From: Actinomycetota bacterium
GTDB lineage: Bacteria > Actinomycetota > Acidimicrobiia > IMCC26256 > JAENVU01
Direction: 5' to 3'
DNA length: 64,000 nt
Assembly: GCA_016870395.1 (NCBI GenBank)
Contig: VGBT01000001.1
Location: forward strand, 68,376-132,375
This document shows, one piece after another, positions 44,230 to 51,891 of the stretch (position 1 is its first letter; each line of letters opens with the position of its first letter). Under the pieces are notes generated by a model that saw nothing but the letters and a program-made list of their open reading frames with translations, was not told the DNA's origin and ran no database searches. The position numbers and the translations under genes are program-made.

Positions 44230-44747
44230 GCGGTGTCGGCGGCGCGCACCTGCTCCACGAGCTCCGCGCGCGCCCGCGCGACGCGCGAGCGGATCGTACC
44301 CACCGGGACCCCGCAGACCTCGGCGGCCTCGGCGTAGGAGCAACCGACGACCTGTGTGAGCACGAACGCCTCGCGACGCTCCGGGTCGAGGCGGGTCACG
44401 AGGTCGGTGATGCCGGAGCGATCCGCGGACGACGGCGTCGCGACGGCGGCCTCGGCTTCGGCGCGAGCCGAGATGCGCCGCCGTCGCCGCGCGCTGCGAA
44501 TCGCGTCGGCCGCGGCGCGCCGGGCGATGGAGAGGAGCCAGGTGCGGGCGCTGGCCTCGGCGCGAAATGCGGGGAGGGCCCGATAGGCGCGCAGGAACGT
44601 CTCCTGGGTGACGTCGTCGGCATCCTGGCGACCGACCAGATGGGCGACGAGGCGCCACACATCCGGCTGGGCCTTGCGGATCGCCGCCGCCAGCGCACCG
44701 TCGTCGCCGTCACGGGCCGCCACGAGCAGCCGGGTGAGGTCGTCCAC
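44226..44747 (-). CDS. ECF-family RNA polymerase sigma factor
   Basis: The product has 173 residues. Region 2 includes VWRLVAHLVGRQDADDVTQETFLRAYRALPAF and ARTWLLSIARRAAADAIR; region 4 is LDPERREAFVLTQVVGCSYAEAAEVCGVPVGTIRSRVARARAEL. GTG at 44747 is chosen because TAGCGT (44761-44756) ends 8 nt before it; a TTG at 44756 would lie inside that hexamer. It pairs with the divergent zinc-finger anti-sigma gene and leads a membrane-protein gene. Confidence 0.92.
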   Translation of the reverse strand: MDDLTRLLVAARDGDDGALAAAIRKAQPDVWRLVAHLVGRQDADDVTQETFLRAYRALPAFRAEASARTWLLSIARRAAADAIRSARRRRRISARAEAEAAVATPSSADRSGITDLVTRLDPERREAFVLTQVVGCSYAEAAEVCGVPVGTIRSRVARARAELVEQVRAADTA

Positions 44748-44755
44748 GACCGGCA

Positions 44756-44761
44756 ACGCTA
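44756..44761 (-). promoter_or_regulatory. -10 hexamer deciding the sigma-factor start
   Basis: Minus-strand TAGCGT ends 8 nt before GTG 44747 and overlaps the alternative TTG start, which argues against the longer protein. Confidence 0.4.
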
Positions 44762-44832
44762 CCCAGCGACCCGGCGTGCAGCCGAGCCGGGATCATGGGA
44801 ACCATTCGCGCCGCCGCGACGACTACCACCGC

Positions 44833-45468
44833 ATGGACTGTGACGTCGTTCGCTCCGCGATCTCGGCGGCGCTCGACGGCGAGGACACCGGCATGCTCCC
44901 CCCCTCGGTCGACGCGCACCTCTCCGCGTGTCACGCCTGCCGCTCCTTTGCCGTCGACGCCGCCGACCTTCACCGCGCGCTGCGCGTCAGCGCCGCGGAA
45001 CCCGTACCCGACCTGACGGCCGCGATCCTCTCCTCGATCGAGTCGGCTCGTCCGCGCGCGCGTGTCGAGCGCTCCCCTTCAGAGCAGCGCGTCCGAGTGC
45101 TGCGCGTCTGCCTCGCGCTGGTGGGAACGCTCCAGCTCGCGCTCGCACTCCCGGTTCTCGTGCTCGGGGCCGACGCCGGCCTTCCGGTGCACTCGGCCCG
45201 CCACATCGGCTCGTTCACCGTCGCCCTCGCCGTCGGTTTGCTCGTGGTCGCGTGGCAGCCCGCGCGCGCCGTCGGGCTCCTGCCGGTCATCGCCGTGCTC
45301 GTCGCGTGCCTCGTCGGCTCCGCCGTCCTCGACGCCGTCGCGGGGCGCGCGGTGGCGGGTGCCGAGCTTGGTCACGCGCCCGAGGTCACGGGCCTCGTCG
45401 CGGTGTGGCTCCTCGCTCGAGCCGAGGGGCTGACGCACGGGAGGCGTTCGGTCCCCGTCCTAGGCTGA
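44833..45468 (+). CDS. Zinc-finger anti-sigma factor with membrane domain
   Basis: The product has 211 residues. The N-terminus has AISAALDGEDTGML, then HLSACHACRSF, the HxxxCxxC zinc-associated anti-sigma motif near residues 35-45. Four to five hydrophobic helices fill residues about 95-195, so the sensor is anchored in the membrane. It faces away from the ECF sigma and ends 4 bp before the copper-transport gene, which suggests that the pair responds to a metal or envelope signal. Confidence 0.88.
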   Translation: MDCDVVRSAISAALDGEDTGMLPPSVDAHLSACHACRSFAVDAADLHRALRVSAAEPVPDLTAAILSSIESARPRARVERSPSEQRVRVLRVCLALVGTLQLALALPVLVLGADAGLPVHSARHIGSFTVALAVGLLVVAWQPARAVGLLPVIAVLVACLVGSAVLDAVAGRAVAGAELGHAPEVTGLVAVWLLARAEGLTHGRRSVPVLG

Positions 45469-45472
45469 CCGC
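45461..45472 (+). promoter_or_regulatory. Leaderless -10 hexamer before the CopC-CopD gene
   Basis: TAGGCT at 45461-45466 overlaps the anti-sigma stop region and ends 6 nt before the GTG. The fused gene may have its own start site as well as read-through. Confidence 0.4.
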
Positions 45473-47242
45473 GTGAGAGGGATCCGCAGCGGTCTGGGCG
45501 CGCTCGCGCTCGGGTTGCTGCTCGCCGGACTCTGGGTGGCGCCGGCCGGAGCCCACGCGTCGCTGGTGAGCACCGACCCTGCCGCGGGGGCGACGGTCAC
45601 GACGTCGCCCGCGGCGGTGACCCTGTCGTTCTCGGAGCCCGTCGAGTCCGCGCTCGGTGGTGTGCGGCTGTTCGACGCGCGGGGCCGAAGGGTCGACGGG
45701 GTGGGCACGCCCCACCGTCCGGCCGGCGCGAGCGACGTGCTCACCGCGAGCCTGCCCGATCTCGACGACGGGACCTACGCGCTCACATGGCGCGCCACGT
45801 CGGCCGACTCGCATCCGGTCAGCGGCTCGTTCACCTTCTCGGTCGGGGCGCCGAGCACGTCGGCGGCCGCGGCGGAGTCGCTGGCCACCCGTTTGCTCAC
45901 CGAGGGCGGTGGGAGCTCGACGGTGGGCGTGCTCGCCGCGTTGGCACGCGCAGGTACCTTCGTGGGGGTCACCGTGCTGCTCGGCGCGGCCGCGTTCCTC
46001 GTCTACGCCTGGCCCGCCGGACGGGCCGACCGCCGCGCCCGGCGGGTCGTCTGGACGGTCTGGTGGGTCGCGTTCGTCGGCACCGCGGCCGCGTTCCTGC
46101 TCCAGGGTCCGTACGTCGCGGGTCTCGGGCTCGGCAGCATCTTCGACACCGAGCTGTGGTCGGGGGTGCGCGAGACGCGCTTCGGGCAGGTCGCGCTGGT
46201 CCGCCTCGTGCTCCTGCTCCTCGCGGTGCCGCTCCTCAGGGTGCTGCTCGTCCGGCGGGGCCCGGCGGTCGAGCATCCGCTGCCCCAATGGTGGTTGGCG
46301 CCGGCGCTGCTCGTCGGCCTCGGCCTGGCGGCCACGCCGGGCCTCGCCGGTCACGCGGCAACCGGGTCGGCGATCCCGCTCGCCCTCACGCTCGACACGC
46401 TCCACGTCGCGGCGGTCGGTTGCTGGCTGGGTGGCCTCGTGCTGCTCCTGGTGCCGCTTGCCGGGCGTGACGAGCCGACGTTGCGCGCGGTGGTCCCCCG
46501 TTACTCGCAGCTCGCGCTGGTCTCGATGCTGGCGATCGTGCTGACCGGCGTTGCCCAAGCCGTGCGTCAGGTCGACGCGCTCTCGGATCTCGTCGACACC
46601 GACTACGGACGCCTGCTCAGCGCGAAGGTGCTCGTGGTGTGCGTGCTGCTCCTGGTCGCGACGGTCAGCCGCGACGTGGTCAACCGGCGTTGGCGGGTCC
46701 CAGAGCCGGTGCTCGCGGCGGAGCTCGTGCCGGCCGGCAGCGGTCCGCCGCTCCCGGCCGACGAGGCCGACGAGTACCCCGAGGGCTACGTGCTCGACGA
46801 GCCCACCGCCGAGCGACGGCTCCGGCGATCCGTGTGGGCCGAGCTCGCGATCGTCGCCGTGGTCGTCGCGCTCACCGCGCTGCTGGTCAACGCGCCCCCG
46901 CCCCGGCAGGAGTCGGCGAAGCCCTTCCTCGCGACGCTGCCGGCCGAGACGATCGAGATCGAGACGTCGCTCACTCCCGCGGCGCCCGGAGCGAACGAGC
47001 TCCACCTCACCGCGCTCACGGAGACGGGTGCCGTCACCGACGTGATCGACATGACCGCGCAGCTCGCGCTCCCCGAGAAGGGGATCGCCCCGATCGACGT
47101 GGAGCTGCTGCGCGCCGGGATCGGTCACTACATCTCTCGCGACCTCACGGTCCCGTTCGCGGGCGACTGGGAGCTCACGGTCACCGCGCTCGTCACCGAT
47201 GTCGATTCCCAGAAGGCCTCGGTGACGGTGCCGATCCGGTAG
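45473..47242 (+). CDS. CopC-CopD fusion copper protein
   Basis: The product has 589 residues. A signal ends at AGAHASLVSTDPAAGA, giving the His1 of a CopC copper site. The CopC beta-barrel runs to about residue 120, with SADSHPVSGSFTFSV holding further histidines. A CopD domain of about eight helices follows (residues about 145-480), with a GHAATGSAIPLALTLDTLHVAAVGCWLGGL segment typical of CopD. A C-terminal extracytoplasmic domain (about 490-589) ends the protein. CopCD brings copper to or across the membrane. It fits the YcnI-like neighbour. Confidence 0.92.
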   Translation: MRGIRSGLGALALGLLLAGLWVAPAGAHASLVSTDPAAGATVTTSPAAVTLSFSEPVESALGGVRLFDARGRRVDGVGTPHRPAGASDVLTASLPDLDDGTYALTWRATSADSHPVSGSFTFSVGAPSTSAAAAESLATRLLTEGGGSSTVGVLAALARAGTFVGVTVLLGAAAFLVYAWPAGRADRRARRVVWTVWWVAFVGTAAAFLLQGPYVAGLGLGSIFDTELWSGVRETRFGQVALVRLVLLLLAVPLLRVLLVRRGPAVEHPLPQWWLAPALLVGLGLAATPGLAGHAATGSAIPLALTLDTLHVAAVGCWLGGLVLLLVPLAGRDEPTLRAVVPRYSQLALVSMLAIVLTGVAQAVRQVDALSDLVDTDYGRLLSAKVLVVCVLLLVATVSRDVVNRRWRVPEPVLAAELVPAGSGPPLPADEADEYPEGYVLDEPTAERRLRRSVWAELAIVAVVVALTALLVNAPPPRQESAKPFLATLPAETIEIETSLTPAAPGANELHLTALTETGAVTDVIDMTAQLALPEKGIAPIDVELLRAGIGHYISRDLTVPFAGDWELTVTALVTDVDSQKASVTVPIR

Positions 47243-47265
47243 ACGCCGAGCGCCGAGCTCGTCGG

Positions 47266-47715
47266 TCAGGCGCAGCGCCGGCAGAGGCCGAGGAGGTCGA
47301 CGCGGTGGTGCTGGGTGTGGAACCCGGTGTCGCGCGCGATGGCGTCGGCCGCGGCGCGAACGGACCGTTCGAGCCCGGGCGCGGCGGGCACGTCCTCGAC
47401 GGTGCCGCACGACCGGCAGATCAGGTGGTGGTGGTGCTCGGTGAGGTCCTCGGCCAGCTCGTAGCGCGCGAAGTCGTCGTTGGTCACGATGCGGTGCACC
47501 AGGCCGGCTTGCTCGAGGGCCTGGAGGTTCCGGTACGCGGAGCTCTGGGCGAGGGTGCCGGCCGCCTCGATGATCTCGGGGATGGTCAGCGGCCGGCCGG
47601 CCGCGGCGAGCACGGCGACGAGCGTCTCCCGGTTGGCGGTGACCCGCTGGCCGGCCCGGTGGAGCCGTTCGGTCATCAACGCCCGCAGCTCGGCGCCCAG
47701 CGCTGGTCCGGCCAT
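47266..47715 (-). CDS. zur: Fur-family regulator, probably Zur
   Basis: The product has 149 residues. The winged helix is in RVTANRETLVAVLAAAGRPLTIPEIIEAA and SSAYRNLQALEQAGLV. Metal sites include TEHHHHLICRSCGTVEDV and a final GLCRRC pair, the structural zinc cysteines. A histidine-rich TEHHHH segment and the Zur-like boxes at the znu locus favour zinc sensing over iron. TACACT (47728-47723) lies 7 nt before the ATG. Confidence 0.88.
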   Translation of the reverse strand: MAGPALGAELRALMTERLHRAGQRVTANRETLVAVLAAAGRPLTIPEIIEAAGTLAQSSAYRNLQALEQAGLVHRIVTNDDFARYELAEDLTEHHHHLICRSCGTVEDVPAAPGLERSVRAAADAIARDTGFHTQHHRVDLLGLCRRCA

Positions 47716-47722
47716 CGGGCGA

Positions 47723-47744
47723 AGTGTACCGACGCAGGTACCGT
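47723..47744. promoter_or_regulatory. Two back-to-back leaderless -10 hexamers between zur and the SirB1-like gene
   Basis: The gap is only 36 bp. Minus-strand TACACT (47728-47723) is 7 nt from the zur ATG and plus-strand TACCGT (47739-47744) is 7 nt from the GTG at 47752. The two polymerase sites would overlap, so they may compete. Confidence 0.5.
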
Positions 47745-47751
47745 CATCACC

Positions 47752-48543
47752 GTGGATCCGAACCCGGCTACCGAGCGCTTCGCCGCGTGGTTGCGCACCC
47801 CAGAGGGGGAGGCGCATCTCGACGAGGGCGCGCTGCTCGTCGCCGCCCACGCGCGTCCGGGGCTCGACGTCGCCGTGTGGCTGGCCCGGCTCGACGAGCT
47901 CGCGCACTCGGTGGCGAACGCCACGTCCGCGCCGGCGCTCGCGCACGCGCTGTTCGTGGAGCACGGCTTCGCCGGCAACACCGACGACTACGACGACCCG
48001 CGCAACTCGATGCTGCCCGACGTGCTCGACCGTCGCTTGGGCATCCCGATCACGCTGAGCGTGCTCATGATCGAGATCGGGCGCCGTCGCGGTCTCGCAC
48101 TGCACGGCGTGGGGATGCCAGGGCACTTCCTCGTCGGCACCCGCGACCGCGACGTCTTCGTCGACCCGTTCCACGCCGGCGCGGTTCTCGACGCAGCCGG
48201 GTGCCGAGACCGCTTGGCGGCCCTCCACGGGCACTCGGCGGGTTGGGACCCGCGCTACCTGGAGCCGGTGGGGTCCCGGGCGATCCTGTTGCGAATGCTC
48301 AACAACCTCGAGCGTGCCTATGGCGGTCGCCGGGACGCGAACGGGGTGTGGGTCGCGCGGCTGCGCCTGCTGTTCCCGGAGCTGCCGTCGGCCGAACGCC
48401 GGAGGACCGCCAACGTGCTGGGCGCGCTCGGCGCGTTCGCCGAGGGCGCCGCGGCGCTGGAGGCGATGGTCGGCGTGCTCGAGGGAGACGCGGCGGTGGA
48501 GGTGGCCGCGGAGGCGACGGCGTTGCGGGCGCGGGCCAACTGA
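47752..48543 (+). CDS. SirB1/transglutaminase-like protein
   Basis: The product has 263 residues. Its core has DPRNSMLPDVLDRRLGIPITLSVLMIEIGRRRGLALHGVGMPGHFLVG, then a DPFHAG motif, the pattern of the transglutaminase-like SirB1/YchA family. The usual active cysteine of true transglutaminases is not evident. A C-terminal helical, TPR-like part follows. The function of the family is poorly known. The GTG start follows a leaderless-type -10 hexamer. Confidence 0.85.
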   Translation: MDPNPATERFAAWLRTPEGEAHLDEGALLVAAHARPGLDVAVWLARLDELAHSVANATSAPALAHALFVEHGFAGNTDDYDDPRNSMLPDVLDRRLGIPITLSVLMIEIGRRRGLALHGVGMPGHFLVGTRDRDVFVDPFHAGAVLDAAGCRDRLAALHGHSAGWDPRYLEPVGSRAILLRMLNNLERAYGGRRDANGVWVARLRLLFPELPSAERRRTANVLGALGAFAEGAAALEAMVGVLEGDAAVEVAAEATALRARAN

Positions 48544-48545
48544 TC

Positions 48546-49166
48546 GTGGAGGGCACCGGCGAGCTCCCGATGTTCCCGCTCGGCACCGTGCTCGTGCCGA
48601 CCGGGGTCCTGCCGCTGCACGTCTTCGAACCGCGGTACCGGGCCCTCGTGGAGCGGTGCCTGGCCGGCGAGCCGGAGTTCGGCGTCGTGCTGATCGAGCG
48701 CGGCTCGGAGGTCGGCGGCGGCGACGTGCGCTTCGAGGTCGGCACCGTGGCGCGCATCGTGGAGGCCGCGCGCTACGACGACGGTCGGTTCGCGTTGGTC
48801 ACCGTCGGCGCGCAACGGGTCCGCGTCGAGCGGTGGCTCGACGACGACCCGTATCCGCGCGCGGTCGTGACCCCGGTGCCCGACGCACCTGCGGGGCCGG
48901 GCGACGTGCGCCGGCGCGACGCGGTCGAGGCCAGTCTGCGTCGTGTGCTCGCGCTCGCATCCGAGCTCGGCGCTGCGATGCCGGCGGGGTTGGACCTTCC
49001 GGCCGATCCCGTGGCGGCGGGGTGGCGCGCCGCCGCGCTCGCGCCGCTCGGGCCGCTCGACGCGCTCGCGCTGTTGCAGGTCGACGAGCCCGCGGCGCGG
49101 CTCGACCGGCTCGTCGCGATGCTCGACGACCTCGCCGAGCTGCTCACCCTGCGGCTCGAGTCGTGA
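48546..49166 (+). CDS. Lon N-terminal (LON substrate-binding) domain protein
   Basis: The product has 206 residues. LPMFPLGTVLVPTGVLPLHVFEPRYRALVERCLAGEPEFGVVLIERG is the LON domain signature, and FEVGTVARIVEAARYDDGRFALVTVGAQRVRV continues it. No ATPase or protease domain is attached, so this is the stand-alone type common in actinobacteria. It starts 2 bp after the previous stop (GTG) and is probably co-transcribed. Its role is unknown beyond likely peptide binding. Confidence 0.87.
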   Translation: MEGTGELPMFPLGTVLVPTGVLPLHVFEPRYRALVERCLAGEPEFGVVLIERGSEVGGGDVRFEVGTVARIVEAARYDDGRFALVTVGAQRVRVERWLDDDPYPRAVVTPVPDAPAGPGDVRRRDAVEASLRRVLALASELGAAMPAGLDLPADPVAAGWRAAALAPLGPLDALALLQVDEPAARLDRLVAMLDDLAELLTLRLES

Positions 49167-49241
49167 GCGGCGCGAGGACGGCGGTGGGTGAAGGGTCCTT
49201 GGACCGTAGTCCGGGCGCGCGCCGCTCGGTAGCCTGAGGGC

Positions 49242-49586
49242 ATGGAGAACGAAGAGGCCCGCCGCCGGCTCGAGGAAGAGCGTGCGCGCGTCAGCGGGTT
49301 GATCCGCGACGTGCGTCACGAGCTCGACGACGAGATCGCGAGCGAGTCCTCGGAGCTCGCCCACGTCGACCAGCACCCGGCCGACGACGCGACCGACACG
49401 TTCGAGCGTGAGAAGGACCTGTCGATCCTCGACGGGCTCGAGGCCGAGCTGGCCGAGATCGAGGCGGCGATCGCCCGCATCGACGCGGGGACCTATGGCG
49501 TCGACGAGGTGACCGGCGAGCCGATCGACCCCGAGCGGCTCGAGGCGCGCCCCGAGGCGCGCACCAACGTCACCCGCAACCCCTGA
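49242..49586 (+). CDS. TraR/DksA-like protein without the zinc-finger cysteines
   Basis: The product has 114 residues. It has a coiled-coil start (ARRRLEEERARVSGLIRDVRHELDDE), then HPADDATDTFEREKDLSI and LAEIEAAIARIDAGTYGVDEVTGEPIDPERLEARPEA. That last part aligns with the DksA/TraR zinc finger, but every cysteine is missing; for example YGVDEVTGEPI stands where YGxCxxCGxxI would be. It may still bind RNA polymerase's secondary channel through its acidic coiled-coil tip. TAGCCT (49230-49235) is 6 nt before the ATG. Confidence 0.85.
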   Translation: MENEEARRRLEEERARVSGLIRDVRHELDDEIASESSELAHVDQHPADDATDTFEREKDLSILDGLEAELAEIEAAIARIDAGTYGVDEVTGEPIDPERLEARPEARTNVTRNP

Positions 49587-49712
49587 CCCACCCCCGACCC
49601 ACTCCACCCGACCCACCCTTCGCGACCCCCACCCAACGCGACCCCCACCTTCCCCGGGTTTGTGCTCTGAGGAGCGCTGGGCGCTCCTTTCGCAACAGAC
49701 CGGGAAGGGGAG
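49587..49712. repeat. C-rich tract plus palindromic REP-like element, copy 2
   Basis: A pyrimidine-rich run with repeated CGACCC units (about 49586-49650) leads into CCTTCCCCGGGTTTGTGC (49648-49665). An inner perfect hairpin AGGAGCGC/GCGCTCCT (49670-49677, 49681-49688) with a 3-nt loop follows. An inverted outer arm (CAACAGACCGGGAAGGGG, 49693-49710) closes the dyad. The core TCCCCGGGTYTGTGC is shared with copy 1 near 34848. It follows a plus-strand stop codon and precedes the MaoC-like gene. Confidence 0.6.
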
Positions 49713-49766
49713 CCGGTAAGGCGCGGCCGCTAGCATCCGCGCTCCGGAGATCGAGAGGAGCACGTC

Positions 49767-50618
49767 ATGGAATTCGCGGTCGAGAAGCTGGGGGAGTGGA
49801 CGGAGGGCCCCGAGTTCGCGGTCGAAGCAGAGCGCACGAAGGCCTACGCCGCGGCCACGAACGACCCGACCCCCGCGCACCGCGACGGCGAGATCGCGCC
49901 GCCGGTCTTCGCGGTGGTGCCGATCTGGGACACGATGGCCGGGGCGATGGCCGGCGTCACGCCGCCGGAGGTGCTCCTCCTCGTCGTGCACGGCGAGCAG
50001 GACATGCGCTTCCACAAGCCGATCACCCCGGGGATGGTGCTCAAGTCGTCGGCGGCGCCGCTCGGCATCCACGTGAAGCCGAACGGCACCACCGTGGTCG
50101 TGAAGGTCGAGTCCCGTGACCAGACGGGCGACCTCGTCGTCGAGCAGTACATGACCTCCTTCTTCCGCGGCGTCAACGAGGGCGACAGCGGCGGCGAGGA
50201 GGCTCCGGCGCACAAGCTCGACGCCGCGACGAAGTCGTCCGACCCGGTCGCGACCGTGCACCAGAAGCTCGACACCGACCAGACCTACCGCTACGCGGAG
50301 GCGTCCGGCGACAACATGCCGATCCATCTCGACGAGGAGGTCGCGAAGCAGGTCGGCCTGCCCGGGATCATCATTCACGGTCTCTGCACGATGGCGTTCA
50401 CGTCGTGGGCCGCCGTGGGCGAGCTCTGCGGCGGCGACTCCACCCGCTTGCGGCGGCTCGCGGTGCGGTTCTCGCGTCCGGTGCTCCCCGGCCAGGAGAT
50501 CACCACGACGTTCTGGAAGGCGGGTACCGAGGACGGCGCGACCGTCTACGGCTTCGAGACGCGCAACGACGACGGCGACGTGGTCATCAAGGACGGCCTC
50601 GCGACCGTCGCGGGCTAG
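49767..50618 (+). CDS. MaoC-family double-hotdog enoyl-CoA hydratase
   Basis: The product has 283 residues. The C-terminal hotdog has YRYAEASGDNMPIHLDEEVAKQVGLPGIIIHGLCTMAF near residues 175-215, the hydratase-2 motif with catalytic Asp and His. The N-terminal hotdog (residues about 10-135) lacks it and is probably structural, as in eukaryote-type hydratase-2 proteins. It would hydrate trans-2-enoyl-CoA. GAGAGGAGCACGTC before the ATG gives a ribosome site. A MoaD-like gene follows. Confidence 0.9.
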   Translation: MEFAVEKLGEWTEGPEFAVEAERTKAYAAATNDPTPAHRDGEIAPPVFAVVPIWDTMAGAMAGVTPPEVLLLVVHGEQDMRFHKPITPGMVLKSSAAPLGIHVKPNGTTVVVKVESRDQTGDLVVEQYMTSFFRGVNEGDSGGEEAPAHKLDAATKSSDPVATVHQKLDTDQTYRYAEASGDNMPIHLDEEVAKQVGLPGIIIHGLCTMAFTSWAAVGELCGGDSTRLRRLAVRFSRPVLPGQEITTTFWKAGTEDGATVYGFETRNDDGDVVIKDGLATVAG

Positions 50619-50622
50619 TCCC

Positions 50623-50871
50623 GTGTCCTCGGTCCGGCTGCGCTGCTTCGCGGCGGCGCGGGAGGCCGCGGGCACGACCGAGGTTATTTTCGACGCGGCG
50701 ACGCTGGGCGAGCTCCTCGGCCAAGCGCGCGCTCGGTATGGCGAGCACTTCGCGGCCGTGCTCGCGGGGGCGCGGGTCTGGGTGAACGGCGACGAACCGG
50801 CAAACGGCGACGAAACCGCGTTGGCCGAGGGCGATGAGGTCGCGGTCCTCCCGCCGGTGTCGGGGGGCTGA
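50623..50871 (+). CDS. MoaD/ThiS-family sulfur carrier
   Basis: The product has 82 residues with a beta-grasp pattern ending LAEGDEVAVLPPVSGG. The terminal Gly-Gly is the site of adenylation and thiocarboxylation, as in MoaD of molybdopterin synthase or other carriers. The GTG lies 4 bp after the previous stop. No partner moaE or activating E1-like gene is near, so its pathway is not certain. Confidence 0.87.
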   Translation: MSSVRLRCFAAAREAAGTTEVIFDAATLGELLGQARARYGEHFAAVLAGARVWVNGDEPANGDETALAEGDEVAVLPPVSGG

Positions 50872-50928
50872 CCCCCGCACACCTGGGAGTCCAGCGAACC
50901 CCGGGGGTGGATGTAGCCTGCTTGCACC

Positions 50929-51441
50929 ATGGCGCAGCAGCGGCGGCTCGACCGCGTCCTCGAATCCGGCTACCTCGACGGCCTCGACGCCCGCTCGGTC
51001 GAGGCGCTGCGCGAGATGCGCCAAGAGTGCGGGGAGGTGGAGACGGAGGTCTCCTACGTGCGCCGCCTCGCCCACGCGCGGATCGAGATCCTCGAGGCCG
51101 AGACCGAGCGCCGCGCGAACGGCGGGTCGCTCGGCGATCTCATCGAAGCCCTCCCGCGGATCCTCGCCGACTCCGGGGAGCGCACCGCGCCGGCGCGGAC
51201 GCGCCTGCCCGGACCGCTCGCCCCGTCGATGAGCATCGAGTGGAACCGCGGGCTGGAGCGGTTGATCTCCGACGCGACCCTGGCCAACCTGCCGTCGATC
51301 TCCGACGCCGAGCTGGCGAGCACGATCGAGCAGCTGCGTGACCTCGACCGTGAGGTGTCGGCCACGCGCAAGTCGGTGCACGCGGTGATCGACGCGGTCG
51401 ATCGCGCGCTCGCGGCGCGGCTCGCCGTCGGCTCGTCCTGA
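50929..51441 (+). CDS. RsiG-like c-di-GMP-binding anti-sigma family protein
   Basis: The product has 170 residues. RsiG of Streptomyces holds WhiG in a c-di-GMP-dependent complex through two helices carrying E(x3)S(x2)R(x3)Q(x3)D. Here helix one has E38, S42, R45, H49, E53 and helix two D140, S144, R147, H151, D155, so the spacing is exact at both sites but glutamine is histidine in each. The LDRVLESGYLDGLDARSVEALREMR N-terminus also fits the family. TAGCCT (50914-50919) is 9 nt before the ATG. An XRE-type gene follows by 1 bp. No WhiG-like sigma is in the window. Confidence 0.72.
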   Translation: MAQQRRLDRVLESGYLDGLDARSVEALREMRQECGEVETEVSYVRRLAHARIEILEAETERRANGGSLGDLIEALPRILADSGERTAPARTRLPGPLAPSMSIEWNRGLERLISDATLANLPSISDAELASTIEQLRDLDREVSATRKSVHAVIDAVDRALAARLAVGSS

Positions 51442-51442
51442 C

Positions 51443-51826
51443 GTGGCGCCGACGCCGGCGGACGCGGTCGAGGCGCGCCTGCGCGAGCTCGGCGAGTTCA
51501 TCCGTGACCAGCGTCACCGCGATCGTCTCTCGTTGCGGAAGCTGAGCGAGCTCGCCGGGATCTCCAACCCGTACCTGAGCCAGATCGAGCGCGGACTGCG
51601 CAAGCCCAGCGCGGAGATCCTCCAGGCCATCGCGAAGGGGCTGCGGATCTCGGCGGAGAGCCTCTACGTGCGGGCGGGAATCCTCGACGAGCGCGACGGT
51701 GAGGCCGACCTGGTCGACCGCATCATGCGTGACCCGTCGATCACGGAGCGCCAGAAGCAGACCCTGGTCGAGGTGTACCGGTCCTTCCAGCGGGAGCGGG
51801 AACGGGAAACCGAGTCGGCCTCGTGA
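51443..51826 (+). CDS. XRE-family DNA-binding protein
   Basis: The product has 127 residues. A HTH_3 domain fills the N-terminus: LGEFIRDQRHRDRLSLRKLSELAGISNPYLSQIERGLRKPSAEILQAIAKGL. The rest is helical and charged (DLVDRIMRDPSITERQKQTLVEVYRSFQRERE) with no known ligand domain. It is 1 bp after the RsiG-like gene and probably co-translated with it. It might regulate the same developmental or c-di-GMP-linked process. Confidence 0.88.
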   Translation: MAPTPADAVEARLRELGEFIRDQRHRDRLSLRKLSELAGISNPYLSQIERGLRKPSAEILQAIAKGLRISAESLYVRAGILDERDGEADLVDRIMRDPSITERQKQTLVEVYRSFQRERERETESAS

Positions 51827-51891
51827 GGTCGCTTCCCGGTGCGGCTGGTCCGGAATGGATCGGGATGCCCTCCGGTTAGGATCGCTTCGCG

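Noticed and set aside
45386-47410. 674-residue minus-strand frame
   Set aside because: It is antisense to the CopC-CopD gene and has no domain-like pattern.
48318-50930. 870-residue minus-strand frame
   Set aside because: It lies opposite several well-recognised plus-strand genes and has the biased Arg/His/Asp/Leu composition of an antisense shadow in GC-rich DNA.
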